Assembly: GCF_024345475.1 (NCBI RefSeq) | Contig: NZ_JAGQBE010000017.1 | Coordinates: 1-36,778 of the forward strand | DNA length: 36,778 nt | Direction: 5' to 3' | DNA from: Cyanobium sp. T1B-Tous | Lineage (GTDB): Bacteria; Cyanobacteriota; Cyanobacteriia; PCC-6307; Cyanobiaceae | Part shown: piece after piece, positions 1-7,360 of the stretch | Layout: each line of letters starts with the position of its first letter | Position numbering within the stretch: position 1 is the stretch's first letter | Program-made: the position numbers and the translations under genes | The notes under the pieces: model-generated | Seen by the model: the letters and a program-made list of their open reading frames with translations, nothing else | What the model was told of the DNA's origin: nothing | Database searches by the model: none

Positions 1-31
1 ACACTCTTTCCCTACCGACCTCTTCCGATCT
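1..31. other. Residual Illumina adapter sequence at the contig end
   Basis: The first 31 bases read as the Illumina TruSeq universal adapter: ACACTCTTTCCCTAC at the start and CTCTTCCGATCT at the end are exact, and the middle is CGAC where the adapter has ACGACG, so two bases are missing. Biological sequence resumes at 32 in the reading frame of the first gene. It is a library artefact left on the assembly end. The match is from memory of the adapter and was not searched. Confidence 0.93.
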
Positions 32-556
32 GATCTGGCCCAGGTGGCCACCGGGCCCGATTTCCTGCGCAACCTCCAGACCAATGCCCCCGGGATTGCC
101 GCGGTGACCGCTCCCTTTGCTCCGCTCACCGGGCGTGGCGGAGAGGCCAACGTGGCGGTGATGAACCTGGTGGTGCCTCAGCAGAGCGCCCTGGCGGCCG
201 AGGCGGCGCGCTTTGCGCTCCATCTCACCAATGGCCCCAACCAGCTGGCCTTCGCCGAGCAGGCGCGGGTGCTGCCCTCCAACCGCCAGGCCCTGCTGCA
301 GCTGGAGGCCTCCCTGGGGGCGGCCAGCGGTGCGGGGACGCCGCAGGAGCAGCTGGTGCAGCGCGCCCGGCTGCTCTCCGCCCAGACCCTGCGCCGGGCC
401 CGGGTGCTGGTGCCGGCCAGTCCGGGGGTGAAGCGGCTGCAGGCCATCGTGTACACCCAGCTGCAGCGCGCCATGCTCGGGCAGGTGGGCAGTGATGCGG
501 CCCTGGCGGCAGCGGCTGACGACTGGAACCGCTATGCCCGGGCCCGCTGGGGCTGA
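32..556 (+). CDS. ABC transporter sugar-type substrate-binding protein, C-terminal fragment
   Basis: The frame is open from base 32, directly after the adapter, to a TGA at 554-556, so this is the last ~174 residues of a longer protein and not a gene starting at the GTG at 44. The residues GGEANVAVMNLVVPQQS, followed by ALHLTNGPNQLAFAEQARVLPSNRQAL, are the pattern of the C-lobe of family 1 extracellular solute-binding proteins: a 'mn.l.vp..s' strand, a 'fltn...q' helix and an 'LPs' turn. Members capture sugars in the periplasm for an ABC importer. The signal peptide, N-lobe and partner permease genes would lie upstream, outside the window. The ligand cannot be deduced. The family call is inferred from the residue pattern. 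Confidence 0.7.
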   Translation, partial: DLAQVATGPDFLRNLQTNAPGIAAVTAPFAPLTGRGGEANVAVMNLVVPQQSALAAEAARFALHLTNGPNQLAFAEQARVLPSNRQALLQLEASLGAASGAGTPQEQLVQRARLLSAQTLRRARVLVPASPGVKRLQAIVYTQLQRAMLGQVGSDAALAAAADDWNRYARARWG

Positions 557-696
557 TATCAGCATTGCCGGTTTCTGTCTGTTTCTGCAGAAATCCTTAA
601 AAAGGGTCAGATGGGCTCTGGCGGCGGCGTTCTGGGGGCTGACCAGGGGGCGTGTGCAGGGGTATGGTTGCGATTCTTCATCCCGGCGTCCCGCCC

Positions 697-1548
697 ATGC
701 CCTCGGAGGACAGGCCCAGTTCGGGGGATCGGGGGTTCCATCCGGCAGCGTCAGAGCCGTTCACGGAAGCCTCTCCCGAATCGTTGGGTGCTCCGCCGGC
801 TGAGCCGAAGGCCACCGTAATGGTGGTGGACGACGAGGCGGCCGTGCGCCGGGTGCTGGTGATGCGCCTGCAGCTCGCGGGCTATCGGGTGATCTGCGCG
901 GAAGACGGGGAGGAGGCCCTCAGCCTGTTCCACCAGGAGCAGCCCGATCTCGTCGTGCTCGACGTGATGCTGCCCAAGCTCGACGGCTTCGCGGTGTGCC
1001 GCCGCTTGCGCGCCGAATCCTGCGTGCCGATCATCTTCCTGTCGGCCCTCGACGCCATTGCCGAGCGGGTGTCAGGGCTGGATCTGGGGGCTGACGACTA
1101 CCTGCCCAAGCCCTTCAGCCCCAAGGAGCTGGAAGCCCGCATCGCCACGATCCTGCGCCGGGTGGGCCGCGGTTCTGCCTCCGCAGAGCCCCGGGAGGTG
1201 CAGAGCGGCAGTGGCGTGCTGCGGGTGGGGGACCTGGTGGTGGACACCAATCGCCGCCAAGTCACCCGCGACGGTGAGCGCATCGGCCTCACCTACACCG
1301 AGTTCAGCCTGCTCGAGCTGCTGTTCCGGGAGCCGGGTCGGGTGGTTCCCCGGGCCGAGATCCTCGAGCAGCTCTGGGGCTATCCGCCCCGTCGCGCTGC
1401 CGACCTGCGGGTGGTGGATGTGTATGTCGCTCGCCTGCGGGGCAAGCTCGAGCCCGATCCGCGCAATCCGGAGCTGATCCTCACGGTGCGGGGCACCGGC
1501 TATGCCTCCCAGCGCATGGCCGACCCTGGCCTGGCGGCTAATGCCTGA
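697..1548 (+). CDS. OmpR/PhoB-family response regulator, RpaB (Ycf27)-like
   Basis: A two-domain DNA-binding response regulator. The receiver domain starts at VMVVDDEAAVRRVL, with the phosphoacceptor Asp in LVVLDVMLPKLDG, the switch Ser in IIFLSALD and the conserved Lys in YLPKPFSPKELEARI. The C-terminal winged helix runs from SGVLRVGDLVVDTNRRQV through LTYTEFSLLELLF to LILTVRGTGY. The KPFSPKELEARI block and the LxxTxGTGY ending are typical of the cyanobacterial RpaB/Ycf27 line. RpaB itself is highly conserved (KLDGYGVCQELRKESDVPII), while this protein reads KLDGFAVCRRLRAESCVPII, so a paralog is more likely. No histidine kinase is adjacent. The start is uncertain: GTG 652 and ATG 664 are in frame upstream with poorly spaced purine runs, and ATG 697 has no clear SD. 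lysS follows after 59 nt. Confidence 0.88.
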   Translation: MPSEDRPSSGDRGFHPAASEPFTEASPESLGAPPAEPKATVMVVDDEAAVRRVLVMRLQLAGYRVICAEDGEEALSLFHQEQPDLVVLDVMLPKLDGFAVCRRLRAESCVPIIFLSALDAIAERVSGLDLGADDYLPKPFSPKELEARIATILRRVGRGSASAEPREVQSGSGVLRVGDLVVDTNRRQVTRDGERIGLTYTEFSLLELLFREPGRVVPRAEILEQLWGYPPRRAADLRVVDVYVARLRGKLEPDPRNPELILTVRGTGYASQRMADPGLAANA

Positions 1549-1607
1549 GGCACAACAGCCCGGCTGACGTTCCTGCAGGATGGGCCGGTTGAGCCCCCCT
1601 GTCTGCC

Positions 1608-3128
1608 TTGTCGGAGCTGCGCGAGACCCGTCTGGAGAAAGCCGCAGCCTTGGCGGCCCTGGGCCAGGGGCCCTATGCCCTGCGTTTCGAGCCCACGCAC
1701 CGCACCGCCGCGCTGCAGCAGGCCCACGCCGACCTGGCCAATGGCGAGGAGCGCGATCTGGCGGTGGCGGTGGCCGGCCGGGTGATGACCCGCCGGGTGA
1801 TGGGCAAGCTCGCCTTCTTCACCCTGGCCGATGAGACCGGCCCCATTCAGCTGTTTATTGAGAAGGCCACCCTGGAGGCCTCCATGCCGGAGGATCCCGA
1901 GGCCTTTGCCCACCTCACCTCCCTGGTGGATGCGGGCGACCTGATCGGCGTGCAGGGCAGCCTGCGCCGCACCGACCGCGGTGAGCTGTCGGTGAAGGTG
2001 AAGGGCTGGACCATGCTCACCAAGTCGCTCCAGCCCCTGCCCGACAAATGGCATGGCCTGGCGGACGTGGAGAAGCGCTACCGCCAGCGCTACCTCGATC
2101 TGATCGTGTCGCCCGACACCCGCGAAACCTTCCGGCGCCGGGCCGTGGCGGTGAGCGCCATGCGCCGCTGGCTGGATGAGCGGGAGTTTTTGGAGATTGA
2201 AACGCCGGTGCTGCAGAGCGTGCCGGGCGGTGCCGATGCCCGGCCATTTGAGACGCACCACAACGCCCTGGATCTGCCCCTCACCCTGCGGATCGCCACC
2301 GAGCTGCACCTGAAGCGGCTGGTGGTGGGGGGCTTCGAGCGGGTGTACGAGCTGGGGCGCATCTTTCGCAACGAGGGCATCAGCACCCGCCACAACCCCG
2401 AGTTCACCTCGGTGGAGATCTACCAGGCCTATGCCGACTACACCGACATGATGCTGCTCACCGAGCAGCTGATTGCCCACGTGTGCCAGCAGGTGTGCGG
2501 CACCACCCAGATCAGCTATCAGGGCACGGAGATTGATCTGGCGCCCCCCTGGCGGCGGGCCACCATGCATCAGCTGGTGCAGGACGCCACCGGCCTGGAT
2601 TTCAACAGCTTTGGTAGCCGCGAAGAGGCGGCCGCGGCGATGGGGGCCCAGGGGCTGGAGGTGCCGGCCCTGGCCGATTCCGTGGGTCGCCTGCTGGTGG
2701 AAGCCTTCGAGCAGCGGGTGGAGGCGGAGTTGATCCAGCCCACCTTCGTGATCGATTACCCCGTGGAGAATTCGCCCCTGGCCCGGGCCCACCGCAGCAA
2801 GCCGGGGATGGTGGAGCGCTTTGAGCTGTTCATCGTGGGCCGCGAAACCGCCAACGCCTTCAGCGAACTGATCGATCCGGTGGACCAGCGCCAGCGCCTG
2901 GAGGCCCAGCAGGCCCGCAAGGCTGCTGGCGACGACGAGGCCCAGCAGGTGGACGAGGATTTCCTCCAGGCCCTGGAGGTGGGCATGCCCCCCACGGGCG
3001 GCCTGGGCATTGGCATCGATCGGCTGGTGATGCTGCTCACCGACAGCCCCTCGATCCGCGATGTGATCGCCTTCCCGCTGCTGCGTCCCGAGGTGCGTCC
3101 TGAGGGCCGGCCAAGCGCAATGGGATAA
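1608..3128 (+). CDS. lysS: Lysyl-tRNA synthetase, class II
   Basis: Charges tRNA-Lys with lysine in the cytoplasm. The N-terminal OB-fold anticodon-binding domain lies at about residues 50-150 ([21 protein letters not shown]). The class II catalytic core carries motif 1 around [22 protein letters not shown], motif 2 with [20 protein letters not shown] and the following HNPEFTSVE, and motif 3 at [12 protein letters not shown] near the C-terminus. At 506 residues it is normal for bacterial LysRS. The start is a TTG at 1608; the residues after it ([11 protein letters not shown]) fit the usual N-terminus, and no ATG sits nearby in frame. The stop codon TAA lies inside a candidate -10 box for the next gene. 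Confidence 0.96.
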   Translation: MSELRETRLEKAAALAALGQGPYALRFEPTHRTAALQQAHADLANGEERDLAVAVAGRVMTRRVMGKLAFFTLADETGPIQLFIEKATLEASMPEDPEAFAHLTSLVDAGDLIGVQGSLRRTDRGELSVKVKGWTMLTKSLQPLPDKWHGLADVEKRYRQRYLDLIVSPDTRETFRRRAVAVSAMRRWLDEREFLEIETPVLQSVPGGADARPFETHHNALDLPLTLRIATELHLKRLVVGGFERVYELGRIFRNEGISTRHNPEFTSVEIYQAYADYTDMMLLTEQLIAHVCQQVCGTTQISYQGTEIDLAPPWRRATMHQLVQDATGLDFNSFGSREEAAAAMGAQGLEVPALADSVGRLLVEAFEQRVEAELIQPTFVIDYPVENSPLARAHRSKPGMVERFELFIVGRETANAFSELIDPVDQRQRLEAQQARKAAGDDEAQQVDEDFLQALEVGMPPTGGLGIGIDRLVMLLTDSPSIRDVIAFPLLRPEVRPEGRPSAMG

Positions 3129-3129
3129 T
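3124..3129 (+). promoter_or_regulatory. Candidate extended -10 element (TGG-GATAAT)
   Basis: TGGGATAAT at 3121-3129 fits an extended -10 (TGn followed by a 5/6 match to TATAAT) and would start transcription near 3136, giving a leader of about 36 nt for the gene at 3172. The TAA stop of lysS (3126-3128) is inside the hexamer. No convincing -35 was seen, which extended -10 promoters can tolerate. Confidence 0.4.
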
Positions 3130-3171
3130 GAAGCCAGTAGGCAATCTCCCCCACTTGGGGCCAGCGATTCC

Positions 3172-3435
3172 ATGAGTGGCGAGCGCGTCGGTTTTCGCTT
3201 CAAACACGCGGATGCTGTGGTGAAGCGCAACCCGCAGGGCCGTTCGCGTCGCGGTTGGGTGATGGAGCCGGTGGAGCAGACCACCAGCCGCGGCACCAAA
3301 ATGCCCGCCTACCGGATCCGCTGGCGTGACAGCGAGCGCCCCGAAATCGTGCTGCAGCACATGCTGATCGCCGATCCCGATCCCACGCCGCCGCCGGAGG
3401 GGGTGAGCCTCGTGCCCCCGGCGCCCAAGACCTGA
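3172..3435 (+). CDS. Conserved cyanobacterial hypothetical protein, 87 aa
   Basis: A small basic, soluble protein (MSGERVGFRFKHADAVVKRN...) with a Pro-rich tail ending PPAPKT. It has no signal peptide or membrane segment. The middle (RRGWVMEPVEQTTSRGTKMP followed by AYRIRWRDSERPEIVLQH) looks like a small beta-rich fold. It lies 43 nt after lysS, possibly with its own promoter overlapping the lysS stop. I recall similar small proteins in picocyanobacteria but no function, and assign none. The ATG at 3172 is the only sensible start. Its stop codon is the first TGA of a 16-bp tandem repeat. Confidence 0.75.
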   Translation: MSGERVGFRFKHADAVVKRNPQGRSRRGWVMEPVEQTTSRGTKMPAYRIRWRDSERPEIVLQHMLIADPDPTPPPEGVSLVPPAPKT

Positions 3436-3478
3436 ACGTAAGCCGGCCTGAACGCAAGCCGGCCTGAACGCAAGCCAG
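3431..3478 (+). repeat. Three tandem copies of a 16-bp unit
   Basis: Three head-to-tail copies of CCTGAACGYAAGCCGG, at 3431-3446, 3447-3462 and 3463-3478; the first has T where the others have C, and the last ends AG. The first copy supplies the TGA stop of the small gene at 3172. Since 16 is not a multiple of 3, the TGA triplets at 3433, 3449 and 3465 fall in three different frames. The array fills the gap before the convergent ydcF-like gene. Confidence 0.9.
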
Positions 3479-3483
3479 CTGGA

Positions 3484-4299
3484 TCAGCTCCAGCCCCGGA
3501 GCCTGTAGATCGCCAGGCCCAGGTGTTCCTTGAGCGCCAGGCTGCTTAGGTAAAGCGCCTCCGCTTCCGGCACCAGGCTCTTGAGGGTGTTGCCGGCGGT
3601 GGGTTGGCCGTAGTGGGCCCGATCGGGCAGCTGGTAATCGCAGGCCACCGGCACCACGGTCAAACCGCTGCGCTGGCGGAACGTGGCCAGGGAACGGGGC
3701 ATGTGGAAGGCGCTGGTCACCAGTAGCACCCGCGTCCAGCCCCGCTGCCGGCCCAGGTGGCCGATGTCGCGGGCCTCCTCGGCCGTGGTGCGGGAGCCTG
3801 GATTGATCAGGATCCGCTCCGCCGGCAGCCCCAGCTGCTGGGCCAGATCCCTTGCCCAGAGGGCTTCCGGTGGCGCGGGATCGTTGGCCGTGAAGTTCAC
3901 CCGGCCGCCGCTGGTCACCAGCAGGGGGGCCTGGCCCTGGCGCACCAGCTGCACACCGCGCAGCAGGCGGTCGCCGCCTTCCGCCACTTCGACACCCTGG
4001 CGGGGTGGCAGGGCGGGCCGCAAGCCGCCGCCTAGGACCACCACCGCATCGGCGCGGGGCAGCACCACTGGCGTCAGGGCGGCGCTGCTCTCCTCCAGGC
4101 CCCAGATCAGTTGGCGGCTGGTGAGGGGCATGGCGCAAACCCAGATAAGCCCCACCCCCGTGCCACTCAGCCAGAGGCTGGCCTGGCGCCGGCGGCCGGG
4201 GCCTTGGGGCGCCGTGGCGAGGCCGAGCAGTTGCAGCAGCAGGCCCAGGCCCAGGGGGTAGAGCAACAGCGGCAGCAGTTTGGACAGCAGAAAACCCAT
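3484..4299 (-). CDS. YdcF/SanA-family (DUF218) membrane protein
   Basis: 271 residues. The N-terminus holds two hydrophobic helices (about residues 5-30 and 40-62), followed by a DUF218 domain beginning PRADAVVVLGGGLRPAL. Family marks include the glycine-rich loop VVLGG, LLVTSGG, the SRTTAEEARD segment and VLLVTSAFHMPRS, the usual order in YdcF/ElyC proteins. Some relatives (SanA, ElyC) are linked to envelope integrity or peptidoglycan and lipid-carrier metabolism; the biochemical reaction is generally unknown, so no substrate is given. The ATG at 4297-4299 is the start. A palindromic hairpin lies just upstream and a 16-bp tandem repeat just beyond the stop. Confidence 0.85.
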   Translation of the reverse strand: MGFLLSKLLPLLLYPLGLGLLLQLLGLATAPQGPGRRRQASLWLSGTGVGLIWVCAMPLTSRQLIWGLEESSAALTPVVLPRADAVVVLGGGLRPALPPRQGVEVAEGGDRLLRGVQLVRQGQAPLLVTSGGRVNFTANDPAPPEALWARDLAQQLGLPAERILINPGSRTTAEEARDIGHLGRQRGWTRVLLVTSAFHMPRSLATFRQRSGLTVVPVACDYQLPDRAHYGQPTAGNTLKSLVPEAEALYLSSLALKEHLGLAIYRLRGWS

Positions 4300-4340
4300 G
4301 CAGGGGGCTGGCGTCAGCTGCAGTGATTGTGGGCGCTCTC

Positions 4341-4367
4341 GGATTCTGTACAGCCTGTACGGAATTC
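4341..4367. repeat. Dispersed palindromic hairpin, copy 1 of 3
   Basis: The arms 4341-4351 and 4357-4367 form an 11-bp stem (one mismatch and one G-U) around the 5-nt loop AGCCT. The core TCTGTACAGCCTGTACGGA (4345-4363) recurs at 10456-10474 and 24313-24331. It begins 25 nt beyond the stop of the minus-strand gene at 4393, the last gene of the ergothioneine operon. There is no T-tract on either strand, so it is not a canonical intrinsic terminator. Confidence 0.85.
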
Positions 4368-4392
4368 AGGAGCCAGCCCCGTAAGCGCCTCG

Positions 4393-4863
4393 CTAGCGCT
4401 GCTGCCGGCGCAGCTGTTCTAGGGCCTGCTCGGCTTCGAAGGCGGCCCAGTCCTGCTCGAGGCTCGAGGCCCGGGGCGGCCTTGGCCGGTTCTCCAGCTC
4501 GCGCAGGTCACGCTCCACTGCCGCGAAGCTCACGCCCAGTTCGCCCAGCTGTTGCCAGCGTTGGCGGCCCTGCTCCATCAGACCTTGCTGGTGGGCCTCG
4601 GCGCGCTCGGCCAGGGTGGTGGCACCGGCGGCCCGGGCCTTGACCACCCGCTCCTGCCAGCGCCGAATCTCGTCGGCCAGTTGCAGCAGGGCCTGGCGCT
4701 CCTGTTCGGCCTGCCGTTGCAACTGGCGTCGCTGCCCCACCAGCCGGGCCTGGCGATCGCGTGCCCCCTGCTCCTCCAGCAGGGCCTCCTGGCTGGGGTT
4801 GGCGGCCAGGAAGGCGGCCAGTTGCTGCTCCAGCCGCGCCTCCAGTTCGTCGAGCCAACTCAC
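4393..4863 (-). CDS. Hercynine metabolism protein, coiled-coil (egt operon accessory)
   Basis: 156 residues, strongly charged and Gln/Glu/Arg-rich, almost all predicted helical. Long heptad-like stretches (LEARLEQQLAAFLAANP, then RQARLVGQRRQLQRQAEQER and QALLQLADEIRRWQERVVKA) suggest an extended coiled coil, somewhat like PspA-type proteins. There is no signal peptide or membrane helix. It is the last gene of egtB-egtD-small protein-this gene, and its GTG start overlaps the TGA of the preceding gene (GTGA, 4860-4863), so translation is probably coupled. From memory, proteins of this kind beside egtD in cyanobacteria carry the family name 'hercynine metabolism protein', given from genomic context; the molecular role is not known to me. 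Confidence 0.8.
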   Translation of the reverse strand: MSWLDELEARLEQQLAAFLAANPSQEALLEEQGARDRQARLVGQRRQLQRQAEQERQALLQLADEIRRWQERVVKARAAGATTLAERAEAHQQGLMEQGRQRWQQLGELGVSFAAVERDLRELENRPRPPRASSLEQDWAAFEAEQALEQLRRQQR

Positions 4864-5096
4864 GGGGCGGGCTGTCCGGCGGGGCTGGTGATCAACGGCG
4901 CTTCAATCTCTTGCTGCAGCGGGGTGATCGCGGCTTCGCGGGAGCGCAGTAGCAGTTGGGTGAGCCGGGCGACGGCCCCTTCGCCCAAATCCTGGTCGCC
5001 GATCCGGTCAAAGGCGTTGCGGTACAGCTCCTCAAGCTCGGCGATCAGGCCCTCCCGCATCTGGCGCATGGCGGCCCGTTGTTCCTCACGACCCAT
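4860..5096 (-). CDS. Hercynine metabolism small protein
   Basis: 78 residues from ATG 5094-5096, preceded by a good Shine-Dalgarno (AGGAG, 6 nt spacing). An open frame extends further upstream but lies opposite the conserved egtD C-terminus, so I take the SD-supported ATG. The sequence (MGREEQRAAMRQMREGLIAE, ELEELYRNAFDRIGDQDL) is helical and acidic, with no membrane segment or cofactor motif. It sits 17 nt after egtD and overlaps the next gene by 4 nt. Small proteins at this position in cyanobacterial egt loci are named 'hercynine metabolism small protein' by context only. A partner or regulator of EgtB/EgtD is an inference. Confidence 0.8.
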   Translation of the reverse strand: MGREEQRAAMRQMREGLIAELEELYRNAFDRIGDQDLGEGAVARLTQLLLRSREAAITPLQQEIEAPLITSPAGQPAP

Positions 5097-5113
5097 CGGT
5101 CTCCTGCCTCTGT

Positions 5114-6067
5114 TCAGGAGTCTGCCGTCACCAGCAGGTGCAGCGACAGGTCGCCGGCCGGATCGCTCCAGCGGCCGGCGCCCCGCCAGCCCGCGCTCGC
5201 GGCGAGGCTGAGGAAGGCCTCCGGGGCGTACTTGACGCTGTATTCGGTGATCAGGGGCTCGCCCGCGGCGAAGCTCCAGGCCTGCCCCGCTAGCTGCACG
5301 GTCTGGGCCTGGCGGCTCACCAGGGCCATGGCGATTCGGCTGTGCTCCGGCTGCCACTGGGCCGTGTAGGCGAAGGCGTCGGGATCGAAGTTGCCCGCTA
5401 GGTCCCGGTTGAGCCGCACCAGCAGGTTGCGGGCGAAGGCGGCGGACACGCCGGCGGCGTCGTTGTAAGCGGCCTCCAGCCGCGCCACGGCCTTGGGCTG
5501 GTCGATGCCGATCAGCAGCTGCGCCCCTAGTCCCAGCAGCTGGCTGAACTGCTGCAGCAGCCCCCGGGCTTCTGGGAGGCTGAAGTTGCCCAGGGAGCTG
5601 CCGGGGTAAAAGCCCAGCCGCCGCTGCTCATTCAGCAGGGGGTGGTCTGGCAGCTGGTGCAGCTGGGTGTAGTCGCAGCAGATGCCCAGGACGGGCACCG
5701 CCGGGTGGCGGGTCTGCAGCTCCTTGCAGGCGGGGCCGAGGTGGTCGGCGCTGATGTCGAGGGCCACGTAGGCCGGCGGCCGCAGCGCCTCTAGCAGGGG
5801 TCCCACCTTGCGGGCGTTGCCGGCGCCGAACTCCACCAGCACTCCCGCGCCCAGGGCCGCTGCCAGCTCGGGGGCCGTGGCCTGCAGCAGGGCCGTTTCG
5901 GTGCGGGTGAGGCCATATTCCGGCTGTTCGCAGATGGCCTCGAACAGCCGGGAGCCCTCGGCGTCGTAGAGCAACCAGGCCGGCAGCTGGCGGGGCTGGC
6001 GGGCCATGCCCTCCAGCACCAGCTGGTGGATGTCGGCCGGTTCGGGGTGGAGGTCGATCAGATCCAT
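5114..6067 (-). CDS. egtD: L-histidine N-alpha-methyltransferase
   Basis: EgtD trimethylates the alpha-amino group of histidine with three SAM molecules to give hercynine, the first step of ergothioneine synthesis. The 317 residues match family length. Visible marks are LYDAEGSRLFEAICEQPEYG with LTRTETALL near the N-terminus, the SAM-binding LVEFGAGNARK, YVALDIS, the LGFYPGSSLGNF motif characteristic of EgtD, and LLIGIDQPK. The C-terminal AGEPLITEYSVKYAPEAFL is also typical. It lies 15 nt downstream of egtB and 17 nt upstream of the small accessory gene, consistent with one operon. The start is ATG 6065-6067 (MDLIDLHPEPADIHQ). Confidence 0.95.
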   Translation of the reverse strand: MDLIDLHPEPADIHQLVLEGMARQPRQLPAWLLYDAEGSRLFEAICEQPEYGLTRTETALLQATAPELAAALGAGVLVEFGAGNARKVGPLLEALRPPAYVALDISADHLGPACKELQTRHPAVPVLGICCDYTQLHQLPDHPLLNEQRRLGFYPGSSLGNFSLPEARGLLQQFSQLLGLGAQLLIGIDQPKAVARLEAAYNDAAGVSAAFARNLLVRLNRDLAGNFDPDAFAYTAQWQPEHSRIAMALVSRQAQTVQLAGQAWSFAAGEPLITEYSVKYAPEAFLSLAASAGWRGAGRWSDPAGDLSLHLLVTADS

Positions 6068-6082
6068 GGCAGGTGCTCCAGC

Positions 6083-7279
6083 TCAGGCGGCATCGCGGGC
6101 CAGGCGCAACCCCGCGGCCATCCAGCGGCTGGCTGGCGGGAAGAAGTTCCGGTAGGTGAGCCGTCCGTGCTCGGCCGGGGTGAGCACGCTGCTGCCGCGC
6201 AGCACCATCTGGGAGCTCATGAATTTGCCGTTGTATTCCCCCACGGCCCCGGCGGCGGGCGCAAAGCCCGGATAGGGCCTGTAGGGGCTAGAGGTCCACT
6301 GCCACAACAGGCCAAAGGCCTGGGGCAGCTGGGGCCCCATCAGCTCCCATTCGGCTTCGCTGGGCAGTCGCACGCCGGCCCAACGGGCGTAGGCATCGGC
6401 TTCAAACCAGCTGAGGTGGCGCACCGGCAGCTCCGCCAGCCGGGGCTGGCGACCCGCCAGGGTGAATTCCCCGTCGTCGCGCCAGTAGCGCGGCGCCTGC
6501 CAGCCCCGCGCCTGCTGAATCGCCCAGCCTTCGCTCATCCAGAGTTCGGGCCGCCGGTAACCGCCATCGGCGATGAAGGCCGCAAACTCGCGGTTGCTCA
6601 CCAGCTGGCGGCTGATCGCAAAGGGATCGAGCCACTGGCGGTGACGGGGCGCTTCGTTGTCGAAATGGAAGGCACCGCCCGGGTGGCCGATCTCCACTAG
6701 CCCTCCTTCATGCTCGAGCCAGGGGCCTTCGGAACGGCTCTGCCCGTCGGTCGCTCGGGCCCGGTAGGTGGCTTCAGGCTCTGGGCCATAGGCCGGCTCC
6801 AGAGGATTGCGGCTGAAGCCATCGAGCAGGTCCATCAACAGCAGCTCCTGGTGCTGCTGCTCGTGCTGCAGGCCCAACTCCACCAGCTCCAGCTGGGGAT
6901 CGCCCGGCTCCAGCTGCCCCAGCAGGGCCTGCATCGCCCCATCCAGCCGCTGCCGCCAGCCCAGCACCTCCTCGAGGGATGGGCGGCTGAGCAGGCCGCG
7001 CTGGGGGCGGGGGTGGCGGGCGCCGACGGCGTCGTAATAGCTGTTGAACAGAAAGCTCCAGGTGGCCGGAGCTGGGTCGTAGGCCAGGTGCAGCCCCCTC
7101 TCCAGCTGGGGCCGCAGCAGAAACTGCTCGAAGAACCAGGTGGTGTGGCCCAGGTGCCACTTGGGCGGGCTGGCATCGGCCATGCCCTGCAGACAGACGT
7201 CCTCGGGCTGGAGCGGGGCCACCAGGGCAAGGCTGTGCTGGCGCACCTGCGTGTAGCGCGCCCGCAGCTCTTCCCCCAT
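6083..7279 (-). CDS. egtB: Hercynine oxygenase (ergothioneine sulfoxide synthase)
   Basis: EgtB is a non-haem iron enzyme that uses O2 to join hercynine to the sulfur of cysteine or gamma-glutamylcysteine. The N-terminal DinB-like domain supplies the iron ligands: His in KWHLGHTTWFFEQF and the HxxxH of LQHEQQHQELLLMDLL. The C-terminal formylglycine-generating-enzyme-like domain is recognised by VSNREFAAFIADGGY, PVRHLSWFEADAYARWAG, RLPSEAEWE and the ending RNFFPPASRWMAAGLRLARD. At 398 residues it is a single-function EgtB rather than an Egt1 fusion. Neither egtA nor egtC is nearby, so the sulfur donor is open; the divergent cysteine synthase gene is suggestive. The start is ATG 7277-7279. Confidence 0.95.
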   Translation of the reverse strand: MGEELRARYTQVRQHSLALVAPLQPEDVCLQGMADASPPKWHLGHTTWFFEQFLLRPQLERGLHLAYDPAPATWSFLFNSYYDAVGARHPRPQRGLLSRPSLEEVLGWRQRLDGAMQALLGQLEPGDPQLELVELGLQHEQQHQELLLMDLLDGFSRNPLEPAYGPEPEATYRARATDGQSRSEGPWLEHEGGLVEIGHPGGAFHFDNEAPRHRQWLDPFAISRQLVSNREFAAFIADGGYRRPELWMSEGWAIQQARGWQAPRYWRDDGEFTLAGRQPRLAELPVRHLSWFEADAYARWAGVRLPSEAEWELMGPQLPQAFGLLWQWTSSPYRPYPGFAPAAGAVGEYNGKFMSSQMVLRGSSVLTPAEHGRLTYRNFFPPASRWMAAGLRLARDAA

Positions 7280-7298
7280 CCCGCCGCTGGCAATTCAG

Positions 7299-7310
7299 CC
7301 TGAAATCAGG
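7299..7310. promoter_or_regulatory. Short inverted repeat between egtB and the cysteine synthase gene
   Basis: CCTGAAATCAGG is an inverted repeat with 5-bp arms. The flanks TCAG and CTGA extend it imperfectly, with a one-base bulge. It lies in the divergent spacer of about 80 bp between egtB and the cysteine synthase gene, 20 nt from the egtB start. An operator is possible; no known regulator motif was recognised. Confidence 0.3.
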
Positions 7311-7360
7311 ACTGACCATAGGGACCTTGCCTACGATCCCGCCACGCACAGCACGTGGGC

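Noticed and set aside
1500-3299. 599-codon open frame opposite lysS
   Set aside because: It lacks any family motif, is Ala/Gly/His/Gln-rich as expected for the antisense of a GC-rich gene, and lysS is certain. The same holds for long frames opposite tktA (16763-18910), thiC (15063-16649), glmS (20367-22307), manC (22681-24198) and xfp (30082-32421).
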